Shown in pieces: positions 1-4,493 of a stretch of DNA of 7,318 nucleotides. Position 1 is the stretch's first letter. Every line of letters starts with the position of its first letter. Below the pieces are notes generated by a model. The model saw only the letters and a program-made list of their open reading frames with translations, was not told the origin of the DNA and ran no database searches. Origin of the DNA: Deltaproteobacteria bacterium (GTDB lineage: Bacteria; Desulfobacterota; Syntrophia; Syntrophales; UBA2210); assembly GCA_019314085.1 (NCBI GenBank), contig JAFCZZ010000067.1, positions 1 to 7,318 on the forward strand. The letters are read 5' to 3'. The position numbers were made by a program, and so were the translations under genes.

Positions 1-1
1 G

Positions 2-76
2 ACCAACCTCACGGCGGTCGCTAGCGCGGGAAGCCCAGAGTGTACGGTCATCTACTGGGATGACATCGAGAGGTAG
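2..76 (+). CDS. C-terminal end of a truncated virion-type protein
   Basis: Only the last 24 codons are present; the frame is open from the left edge and closes at a TAG. The peptide ends in a hydrophobic strand followed by an acidic tail (T-V-I-Y-W-D-D-I-E-R). The ends of two other proteins in the window look similar: V-V-I-H-G-W-E-E-W at about 1667 and T-M-L-G-Y-E-V at about 6197. This suggests it ends in the same kind of beta-sandwich. The next gene starts 19 bases downstream with its own ribosome binding site, so the two are probably co-transcribed. The function cannot be read from such a short piece; a structural role is inferred from the neighbours. Confidence 0.6.
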   Translation, partial: TNLTAVASAGSPECTVIYWDDIER

Positions 77-95
77 CTAGCTTTCGGGGGAGACG

Positions 96-695
96 ATGGC
101 CAAGGGCGAGAAGGTCTACACCGACGGGTACATCAGGGTGCCCGAGCGCAAGTGGTACCAGATAGCTGACGCCCTCACCCGCCAGGACGAGCTGATGGAG
201 GCCATCCTGAAGGTTCTCGGGAAGATAAACGAGAAGCTGGAGAGGATCCCCGGGGTTCCCCCCACCGCGGTCGCCCCCGCACCCCTGAAGCTGGCCCCCC
301 TGACGGAGAGGTTCGACAGGTACTTCTCCGGGCTCCCCGTGGCGAAGGTGAACCGCTACTCGGGGACGGACACATCCTACCGGAAGCTCGTCGAGTGGGT
401 GGTGGGCGCCGAGTGGGGCCAGTACTTCGGCTACAGCAGGGGGGAGCTCAGGGAGATCTCCGTCGCGTGCTCCGATTCCGCCATGTACGCCCACACGCTG
501 CTCAGGATAACCGTCGAACATAGGGGGAGGGAGCACAGAATAGTCGACGGCGAGAGGATCTCCGCCCCCCTGACGATCCCGTTCGCGCGCAACAGGCTCG
601 AAGCCAACGACAGCGTCACCGTAGAGGTCAGGTCCGACGACGGAACCAGCATAACCGTGGACGGATTGATAGCGGGGAGGGAGTTCGGTGAATAG
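96..695 (+). CDS. Putative virion protein: N-terminal helix, proline-rich hinge, C-terminal beta domain
   Basis: A 199-residue protein that I do not recognise by name. Residues about 15-50 are amphipathic helix (L-T-R-Q-D-E-L-M-E-A then I-L-K-V-L-G-K-I-N-E-K-L), residues about 51-70 are a Pro/Ala hinge, and residues about 70-199 alternate strands and turns in the manner of a beta-sandwich. The stretch from G-E-L-R-E-I to the I-T-V-D-G end parallels the G-A-L-R-E-F to L-T-L-H-G stretch of the 164-residue protein at 3978, so the two may share a fold. There is no signal peptide or membrane segment. The ATG at 96 is supported by GGGGGAG at 86-92. The stop overlaps the GTG of the next gene. A structural role in the virion, perhaps as an adaptor or attachment protein, is inferred from context. 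Confidence 0.8.
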   Translation: MAKGEKVYTDGYIRVPERKWYQIADALTRQDELMEAILKVLGKINEKLERIPGVPPTAVAPAPLKLAPLTERFDRYFSGLPVAKVNRYSGTDTSYRKLVEWVVGAEWGQYFGYSRGELREISVACSDSAMYAHTLLRITVEHRGREHRIVDGERISAPLTIPFARNRLEANDSVTVEVRSDDGTSITVDGLIAGREFGE

Positions 696-855
696 CTGGA
701 TCTGGGTGCTCGTCGGCATCGGCATAGGAATCGGAATCGCCGGGCTCCTGCTGGCGCTGTTTCTGATGAGGAGGGGGACGCTGACCACGTTCGTTCGGGA
801 CGAGGCCGGGCGCATCGTGGAGATAATGGAGCGTCCGATCGGGGTGGGAGCATAG
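688..855 (+). CDS. Small single-pass membrane protein with DEAGRI tail motif
   Basis: A 55-residue protein starting at GTG, inside the end of the previous gene (8-base overlap). A strong GGAGG at 676-680, seven bases upstream, decides the start. Residues about 4-26 form one membrane helix with a glycine zipper (G-I-G-I-G-I-G-I-A-G), followed by Arg-Arg. A short polar tail then reads F-V-R-D-E-A-G-R-I-V-E-I-M-E, a likely beta-hairpin. By the positive-inside rule the tail should face the cytoplasm. The D-E-x-G-x-x-x-x-I core recurs in the two membrane proteins at 3612 and 3809. The TAG stop is followed directly by the next ATG. The function is unknown; a virion-membrane, holin-like or assembly role is possible but unproven. 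Confidence 0.8.
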   Translation: MNSWIWVLVGIGIGIGIAGLLLALFLMRRGTLTTFVRDEAGRIVEIMERPIGVGA

Positions 856-1671
856 ATGAGGTCGAAATACGCGGAACTCCTCTTCCTTGCCGAGGAGGTG
901 GGCGAGGCGGTAGCGGCGCGCGTCATGGCGCCCCGCCCCGCGGCACCGTTTCCGCCGCCGGAACCCGCGCCGCCCGAGGTAGCACCCCCCAAGGTGAGGT
1001 ACTGGGAGAAAACCCTCCCCCGGGGCACCTCCAACCACCCGATAGACCTCAATATGGACGCCCGCTACTTCATATTCCGCACCGACCGCGACATAGAGGT
1101 TGACATGGATCTGCCCGACTGGAGCCCGATCACCGTCCCGGCGGCGGAGAGCCCGTTCAGGATCTCGCTGCCGGAGGGGACCTCGAAGACCCGCATATAC
1201 ATAACCGCCGAGGTGGGGGCCAACGTGGGGGTGCTGTTCTCTAACCAGCCGATCGAGTGGGAGTTCGGGCGAGCCAGATCCGAGGGGACGGCGATCGAGT
1301 CCTTCGCTGACAGGCAGTCCTACTGGTACTGGGCGAGCCAGATAGAGCAGCCCGCCATGTCCATGAGCGAGTGGATAGTCTCAACCGCCGAGGGCGTTCC
1401 GTACGTGGTTCCGGAGGGGAAGAGGCTCGTCATAGACCTCGTCACCCTGAGCACAGACGTCGCCGGGGTTGTCCAGCAGGTGGAGCTGCTCGAGCGGAAG
1501 GCCGACGGGTCCCTCTACAGGTTCGGCGGCGCGTTCTTCGACTGCGTCGTGCCCCTCCACCTCCGGGTTCCCATCGCCGCGGGGAGCCAGGTTAGGATAC
1601 GCACGTACAACTGGGACTCGGACGACCGCACCATCTGGGTCGTCATCCACGGGTGGGAGGAGTGGCTGTGA
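856..1671 (+). CDS. Putative virion protein with proline-rich hinge and two beta-rich domains
   Basis: A 271-residue protein. Residues 1-24 form a short helix and residues about 25-46 are an Ala/Pro hinge (P-F-P-P-P-E-P-A-P-P). Residues about 47-145 are a first beta-rich domain (A-R-Y-F-I-F-R-T-D-R-D-I-E-V, ending near N-Q-P-I-E-W-E-F). Residues about 175-271 are a second one, opening Y-V-V-P-E-G-K-R-L-V-I and closing I-W-V-V-I-H-G-W-E-E-W. That plan (P-x-G-K strand, final hydrophobic strand, acidic end) is also seen at the C-terminus of the 568-residue protein. There is no signal peptide. The ATG follows the preceding TAG without a gap, and GGGGTGGGAG at 841-850 serves as ribosome binding site. 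It is most likely a virion or tail-tip component; no family is named with certainty. Confidence 0.82.
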   Translation: MRSKYAELLFLAEEVGEAVAARVMAPRPAAPFPPPEPAPPEVAPPKVRYWEKTLPRGTSNHPIDLNMDARYFIFRTDRDIEVDMDLPDWSPITVPAAESPFRISLPEGTSKTRIYITAEVGANVGVLFSNQPIEWEFGRARSEGTAIESFADRQSYWYWASQIEQPAMSMSEWIVSTAEGVPYVVPEGKRLVIDLVTLSTDVAGVVQQVELLERKADGSLYRFGGAFFDCVVPLHLRVPIAAGSQVRIRTYNWDSDDRTIWVVIHGWEEWL

Positions 1672-1790
1672 GGAAGGCAAGGGCACGCTGGGAGTTCGTG
1701 AGGCGCGAGTTCAGGAGGGGCGAGCCCGTGGACGAGGGCGGCAGCGGAACCGTAGAGGCCGAGACCGTCCCGCTGAGGAGGGGGGAGTAG
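1668..1790 (+). CDS. Very small basic protein, 40 residues
   Basis: GTG start overlapping the preceding TGA by four bases (GTGA), with GGAGG at 1656-1660 seven bases upstream. The N-terminal half is strongly basic and helical (M-R-K-A-R-A-R-W-E-F-V-R-R-E-F-R-R-G); the C-terminal half is Gly/Glu/Val rich and ends in L-R-R-G-E. Its TAG is followed directly by the TTG of the next gene, and the downstream ribosome binding site lies in its last codons. Without it there would be a 120-base hole in an otherwise gap-free operon, which supports it being real. It could instead act only as a translational coupler. No function is recognised. Confidence 0.6.
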   Translation: MRKARARWEFVRREFRRGEPVDEGGSGTVEAETVPLRRGE

Positions 1791-2192
1791 TTGGCGACGG
1801 AGCACAAGTTGCTGAAAGCGGAGGACCTGAACATAGACTCCGAGAAGGACCTGCAGGTCGACGTGAAGTCCGGCACGGTTGCCATCGTGCCGCAGGCCGT
1901 CACAGGCAACTGGACCCTGTGGGACAACGAGGAGGCCGGCGCCGGCGATGCCAGGGGCGCGACGCTCAGCCCATACCCGCCGCCCTACACGCTCTACCTG
2001 AAGGTCAGCGGGGCGACCACGATCAGCGTCTACCTCCTCCCGAACCCGTCGCTCAAGCTGCTGATGGACTCCCACACCTTTGCGGGGGCGGGGGAGCTGG
2101 TCTGGACGATAAACCACCAGGCGTATGGAATAGAGGTTAAAACCTCGGCGGCCGTCACGATAACGGCCGAGGTGAGAACCGCGACGACGTGA
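1791..2192 (+). CDS. Putative virion beta protein with LQVDV motif
   Basis: A 133-residue protein starting at TTG. That start is chosen because it abuts the preceding stop, has GGAGG at 1777-1781, and no ATG or GTG lies nearby in frame. The N-terminus (residues about 8-28) contains D-L-Q-V-D-V-K-S, resembling the R-L-Q-V-D-V-L-S and H-V-Q-V-D-V-L-S units in the 568-residue protein at 4494. The rest is alternating strand and turn, ending with threonine- and valine-rich strands (A-A-V-T-I-T-A-E-V-R-T). No signal peptide and no catalytic motif are seen. It is probably a small structural or fibre-base protein, by composition and position only. Its stop overlaps the next start. Confidence 0.78.
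   Translation: MATEHKLLKAEDLNIDSEKDLQVDVKSGTVAIVPQAVTGNWTLWDNEEAGAGDARGATLSPYPPPYTLYLKVSGATTISVYLLPNPSLKLLMDSHTFAGAGELVWTINHQAYGIEVKTSAAVTITAEVRTATT
2169..2175 (+). promoter_or_regulatory. Ribosome binding site (GAGGTGA) for the fibre gene
   Basis: Seven bases complementary to the archaeal 16S tail. It lies 13 bases before the GTG at 2189 and 16 before the ATG at 2192, both in the same frame. The spacing favours the GTG slightly; ATG at 2192 or 2198 remains possible. Confidence 0.55.
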
Positions 2193-3175
2193 TGCCGATG
2201 CCGGACAAGATCAGTCCGCCGCCGGTGAATTTCCAAGCGGGCAGCGGGACGACGGACGCCAACGGCGACGCGACGATCACTTTCCCCCAGCCGTTCGGTT
2301 CCACCCCCAAGGTGTTCCTCCAGTCGACGGACGCGGCGGCCAAGGGGATAGTCCTGGACGTGGTGGCCAAGTCGGCGACCCAGTTCACCGTGAAGGCCAG
2401 GAGGGTGACGGGTCTCCCGACCGGCCAGGCCCTGAAGGACTTCCACTACTCCACGGCCTCGGCGGTCACTGGGATACCGGATGCAACGGGATCCGCGCTC
2501 GGATACCACTCCCACACCGTCAGCTCGCACAGCCACTCGTACAGCGGAACCACGGGCGGGCCGAGCGCCCAGACCCCCGTCGTGGACGGCCTCTACATCA
2601 CCTCGGTGGCGTCGAGCACCCACACGCACGACGGGACCACGGGCGGGCCGTTCACGACGGTAGCAGTAGCATCGAGCGGCCACAAGCATAAAGTAGCGCA
2701 TATTGTAGCTTCCACCAGTTGGACAGACCCCCCAGCTAGAGACGACTACGATTTTTACTACAGCGACGGATCAGCCTGCCACCACGTGTATACGGGCTCT
2801 AGCGCAGTAGGTGTTGTTGGCGACCTCTACACTCTCACGCCAACTGAAACCGTCACCGTCGCATCATCGTCCCACACCCACGACTTCACGACGGGAGCAC
2901 CGGGCGGAACCACCCCGACCACCGATGTGGCCTACGACCTCCACGCCTGCTACGTTGCCTCCAGCGACCACACCCACAGCTTCAGCGGCACCACCGGATC
3001 CGCTTCCCCGGGGACCTCGTCGGTCAACCTCGCGCACACGCACTCCATAGGGGCCCCGTCCACGGCCACGTTTGTCAGCGCGGTCGGGATCCTGCCGGAG
3101 GACTGGATTACCGTCGTGACCGGCGACGCACCGGTGGCGGAGGTGGAATTCGACTGGCTCGCGATCCTCCCGTAA
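2189..3175 (+). CDS. Tail-fibre-like protein with His-x-His metal-binding repeats
   Basis: A 328-residue protein. Residues about 14-72 look like a lectin-type sandwich (a G-D-A-T-I-T-F-P-Q-P-F-G-S-T-P-K-V strand pair, as in H-type-lectin-like phage modules). Residues about 105-287 carry seven His-x-His motifs at 107/109, 114/116, 145/147, 165/167, 229/231, 261/263 and 283/285. They sit in Gly/Thr/Ser-rich units of the form V-A-S-S-x-H-T-H-x-x-x-T-T-G. In phage short tail fibres and spikes (T4 gp12, for example) such motifs bind iron along a trimer axis; a similar role is inferred here. Residues 290-328 form a closing strand-rich cap. There is no signal peptide. The start overlaps the previous stop by four bases. 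The TAA lies in the BRE of the next promoter. Codon use changes between about 2655 and 2825. Confidence 0.8.
   Translation: MMPMPDKISPPPVNFQAGSGTTDANGDATITFPQPFGSTPKVFLQSTDAAAKGIVLDVVAKSATQFTVKARRVTGLPTGQALKDFHYSTASAVTGIPDATGSALGYHSHTVSSHSHSYSGTTGGPSAQTPVVDGLYITSVASSTHTHDGTTGGPFTTVAVASSGHKHKVAHIVASTSWTDPPARDDYDFYYSDGSACHHVYTGSSAVGVVGDLYTLTPTETVTVASSSHTHDFTTGAPGGTTPTTDVAYDLHACYVASSDHTHSFSGTTGSASPGTSSVNLAHTHSIGAPSTATFVSAVGILPEDWITVVTGDAPVAEVEFDWLAILP
2507..3043 (+). repeat. Seven-copy His-x-His repeat array inside the fibre gene
   Basis: The successive His-x-His motifs are 7, 31, 20, 64, 32 and 22 residues apart. Four copies are introduced by V-A-S-S, and G-T-T-G follows several. The 64-residue gap equals two 32-residue units and contains extra histidines (171, 198, 199), so it may hide a decayed or replaced repeat. 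Confidence 0.75.
2655..2825 (+). other. Low-GC, codon-atypical segment in the fibre gene
   Basis: Bases 2701-2760 are 47% GC and 2761-2820 are 60% GC by hand count, while surrounding genes run clearly higher. Five GTA valine codons fall in this stretch; elsewhere in the gene valine is GTC, GTG or GTT. The frame stays open, and the segment covers the widened spacing between the fourth and fifth His-x-His motifs. This is consistent with a recombined segment. Confidence 0.5.
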
Positions 3176-3185
3176 AGGTTTTTAT
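3174..3185 (+). promoter_or_regulatory. Archaeal BRE/TATA promoter overlapping the fibre stop codon
   Basis: AAAGGTTTTTAT fits the BRE/TATA pattern, with AAA at 3174-3176 overlapping the TAA stop (3173-3175) and the T-rich box at 3179-3185. Transcription would begin 24-27 bases past the box centre, at about 3206-3209, on or next to the ATG at 3206. The T5 run might also help end the upstream transcript. Confidence 0.7.
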
Positions 3186-3205
3186 CCAGAAGGGGTAAGG
3201 ATAGG

Positions 3206-3430
3206 ATGGATGGGAACATGAGGCAGCCGGAAGAGCCCTCGCTGGAGCAGCAGGTGGAGGCGATACGCGGGGAGGTAGCGGCGCTGGCGGACAAGCTCAA
3301 GATCGGGTGGAGGGAAGCCCTGCTGCTGCTCATGCACCGCGAGATCGTGATAGCCAACCGCCAGCTCACCCGGCTCCTCACGTACGAGGAGGCGAGGGCC
3401 GAGAGGGAGAGGGCCTATGGCGGGAGATGA
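3206..3430 (+). CDS. Small helical, coiled-coil-like protein
   Basis: A 74-residue protein, helical almost throughout. Residues about 13-35 show heptad spacing (L-E-Q-Q-V-E-A-I-R-G-E-V-A-A-L-A-D-K-L). Residues 37-60 are a second amphipathic helix with an L-L-L-L core (too polar for a membrane span), and the end is a charged Glu/Arg-rich tail. It is the first gene after a promoter. ATG 3206 is chosen because it lies at the predicted transcription start (leaderless) and also follows AGGGGTAAGG at 3191-3200; ATG 3218 is an alternative. Its end overlaps the next small gene by 14 bases. No family is recognised; it could be an assembly chaperone, a regulator or a small virion protein. Confidence 0.75.
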   Translation: MDGNMRQPEEPSLEQQVEAIRGEVAALADKLKIGWREALLLLMHREIVIANRQLTRLLTYEEARAERERAYGGR

Positions 3431-3572
3431 GGGCAGGAGGCCCCGGCTGAAGCTCGCCTCGGTCGCGGACGCCGCCGCCGTGCGGGGCATGAGGTTGATC
3501 AGGGCCACTGAGCTCCGCGAGGCCCCAAAGGGGAAACTCAAGCTCGCGAGCGAGGGGGGCCGGCGACAGTAA
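3417..3572 (+). CDS. Small basic protein with repeated LKLAS motif, 51 residues
   Basis: The ATG lies inside the end of the 74-residue gene, preceded by purine-rich GGGAGAGGG at 3405-3413. The product is basic (R-R-P-R near the N-terminus, G-G-R-R-Q at the end). It contains L-K-L-A-S twice, at residues about 11-15 and 41-45, flanking an Ala-rich helix. Its TAA overlaps the next promoter. Without it about 140 bases would be unexplained in a compact region, which favours a real gene. No function is recognised; nucleic-acid or protein binding by its charge is only a guess. Confidence 0.6.
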   Translation: MAGDEGRRPRLKLASVADAAAVRGMRLIRATELREAPKGKLKLASEGGRRQ

Positions 3573-3581
3573 AGCTTATTT
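3571..3581 (+). promoter_or_regulatory. Archaeal BRE/TATA promoter for the paired membrane-protein genes
   Basis: AAAGCTTATTT, with AAA at 3571-3573 overlapping the TAA stop of the 51-residue gene (3570-3572) and the box TTATTT at 3576-3581. The predicted start of transcription is about 3603-3606, just before GTG 3606 and ATG 3612. Confidence 0.65.
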
Positions 3582-3611
3582 GCGGGTACCTCCAACCCTG
3601 AATCGGTGCAG

Positions 3612-3812
3612 ATGAGGCTGTGGGTCAAGATTCTCGCGGGGATCGCGGCCGGGGTGGCGGCCTGCCTGATCGCCTGGCGCTGCGGGCTTCTGAGGCCCCG
3701 GCCGGAGGAGAGGCGGACCCTGATGGAGAACGAGGAGGTCTGGGACGTGATCTCGGACGAGCACGGGATCCCCCAGCGCATAGTCATCCACAGGAAGGTG
3801 GTGGGCGGATGA
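3612..3812 (+). CDS. Small single-pass membrane protein with DEHGIPQRI tail motif
   Basis: A 66-residue protein from ATG 3612, or 68 residues from the in-frame GTG at 3606; the ATG is preferred because the leader is almost absent. The N-terminus is basic (M-R-L-W-V-K). Residues about 6-24 form one membrane helix (I-L-A-G-I-A-A-G-V-A-A-C-L-I-A-W). A basic segment (R-P-R-P-E-E-R-R) follows, then a tail V-W-D-V-I-S-D-E-H-G-I-P-Q-R-I-V-I-H-R. The tail is almost the same as in the next gene, and its D-E-x-G core matches the gene at 688. It overlaps the next gene by four bases (ATGA). Basic residues flank both sides of the helix, so topology is uncertain. The role is unknown. Confidence 0.78.
   Translation: MRLWVKILAGIAAGVAACLIAWRCGLLRPRPEERRTLMENEEVWDVISDEHGIPQRIVIHRKVVGG
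3756..3781 (+). repeat. 26-base direct repeat, copy 1
   Basis: Identical to 3932-3957, and preceded in both places by a shared 10-base CTGGGACGTG (3740-3749 and 3916-3925). It encodes D-E-H-G-I-P-Q-R-I in the first of two tandem membrane-protein genes. Confidence 0.85.
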
Positions 3813-3976
3813 GCGAGCTGGCGCTGGTGGCACTGCTGGGCTTCTTCGGGCTGCTGGCCTACCTCGCATACCTGGCCGTGTCGCACCTGCGGTCGGTCCG
3901 CCCCGCCAGCGAGACCTGGGACGTGCAGTCCGACGAGCACGGGATCCCCCAGCGCATCAAGGTGACGAGGGAGTAG
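3809..3976 (+). CDS. Small single-pass membrane protein, sibling of the previous gene
   Basis: A 55-residue protein. ATG 3809 overlaps the previous TGA (ATGA) and follows GGTGGTGG at 3797-3804. The same frame is open further upstream, but that part lies in the previous gene and carries no membrane-protein features. Residues 3-25 form one long hydrophobic helix (L-A-L-V-A-L-L-G-F-F-G-L-L-A-Y-L-A-Y-L-A-V), then H-L-R-S-V-R, then the tail T-W-D-V-Q-S-D-E-H-G-I-P-Q-R-I-K-V-T-R-E. The tail duplicates that of its neighbour at DNA level, while the membrane halves differ. Positive residues after the helix suggest a cytoplasmic tail. The pair probably arose by tandem duplication and could form hetero-oligomers; this is inference. 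Confidence 0.78.
   Translation: MSELALVALLGFFGLLAYLAYLAVSHLRSVRPASETWDVQSDEHGIPQRIKVTRE
3932..3957 (+). repeat. 26-base direct repeat, copy 2
   Basis: An exact copy of 3756-3781, 176 bases downstream, encoding the same nine residues of the tail motif in the second membrane-protein gene. Confidence 0.85.
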
Positions 3977-3977
3977 G

Positions 3978-4472
3978 ATGCCGAGGGAGCGCTTCAGGAT
4001 CGAGCCGGCCGACCCCCAGACCACGGACGCCCGCGTGCTCCAGTTCATCCAGACCAGGGTGCTCGCGGCCAAGATCGACCAGCTCGCGAGGGCCAGGCCG
4101 GAGGGGGCCAGGGCGGAGCGCAGGACCAGGACCCGCCTGATCAACCCGAAGTCTCCCGTGAACGTCCGGGGGGTCTACACGGTGGTGGATGTCAGGGGGT
4201 CTGGGGCGCTCAGGGAGTTCTTGGTCAGGGGGTCCGCGGAGTTCACTGTGGGGCTGGAGCTCGACGGGCGGCCGGTCTACTACGACACCTACGGCGAGCT
4301 GGAGGACCTCTCCCAGCAGTCGGACGAGGTCGCGGCCTTCCGGGACGACGACGGGAACTACGTGGTCCACCTGAAGGACCTGAAGTTCGCCGAGTCGCTG
4401 AAGCTGACCCTGCACGGGACGTTCACGGCCTCCAGGCTGTTCTGCAAGTACGAGGTCTCGGAGGCTTTATAA
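3978..4472 (+). CDS. Putative virion protein, helix plus beta-sandwich
   Basis: A 164-residue protein. Residues about 15-52 are helical and Arg/Ala rich (V-L-Q-F-I-Q-T-R-V-L-A-A-K-I-D-Q-L). Residues about 54-164 are strands: V-R-G-V-Y-T-V-V-D-V-R-G-S-G-A-L-R-E-F, then F-T-V-G-L-E-L-D-G-R-P-V-Y-Y, and finally S-L-K-L-T-L-H-G and L-F-C-K-Y-E-V. The glycine-loop strand followed by an L-D-G hairpin is common in phage tail and attachment proteins (family memory, not searched). The plan resembles the 199-residue protein at 96. GAGGGAG at 3967-3973 precedes the ATG, which sits one base after the previous stop. The TAA is part of the next TATA box. Confidence 0.78.
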   Translation: MPRERFRIEPADPQTTDARVLQFIQTRVLAAKIDQLARARPEGARAERRTRTRLINPKSPVNVRGVYTVVDVRGSGALREFLVRGSAEFTVGLELDGRPVYYDTYGELEDLSQQSDEVAAFRDDDGNYVVHLKDLKFAESLKLTLHGTFTASRLFCKYEVSEAL

Positions 4473-4473
4473 G
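4462..4473 (+). promoter_or_regulatory. Archaeal TATA promoter built over the preceding stop codon
   Basis: The box TTTATAA is at 4466-4472, with purine-rich AGG at 4462-4464 upstream as a weak BRE. The last three bases of the box are the TAA stop of the 164-residue gene. The predicted transcription start is about 4493-4496, on the ATG at 4494. Confidence 0.75.
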
Positions 4474-4493
4474 CCGGCAATTCAGAATATCGG

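Noticed and set aside
48..1052. Long minus-strand open frame of 334 codons
   Set aside because: It lies opposite three well-formed plus-strand genes with ribosome binding sites. Its product is low-complexity Pro/Gly/Arg text, as expected from GC-rich codon shadows.
1469..2140. Plus-strand frame of 223 codons spanning three genes
   Set aside because: It crosses the clear stop/start junctions at 1668 and 1790. The product is Arg/Gly/Ser rich with no structure, whereas the alternative frames give coherent beta proteins.
2133..2146. Hairpin GAGGTT-AA-AACCTC
   Set aside because: The stem is only six bases with a two-base loop inside a coding frame. No T-run follows and it is not at a transcript boundary.
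3612..3680. Possible lipoprotein signal (V-A-A-C) in the 66-residue protein
   Set aside because: The hydrophobic stretch continues past the cysteine (L-I-A-W), and the sibling proteins have no cysteine there. A plain membrane helix explains it better.
3620..3808. Upstream extension of the second membrane protein (start at 3620)
   Set aside because: That part overlaps the first membrane-protein gene in another frame and is Gly/Asp/Arg rich with no motif. ATG 3809 has the ATGA overlap and a ribosome binding site.
3182..4144. Minus-strand open frame of 320 codons
   Set aside because: It crosses two plus-strand promoters and five genes, has no promoter or domain logic of its own, and has composition typical of a shadow.
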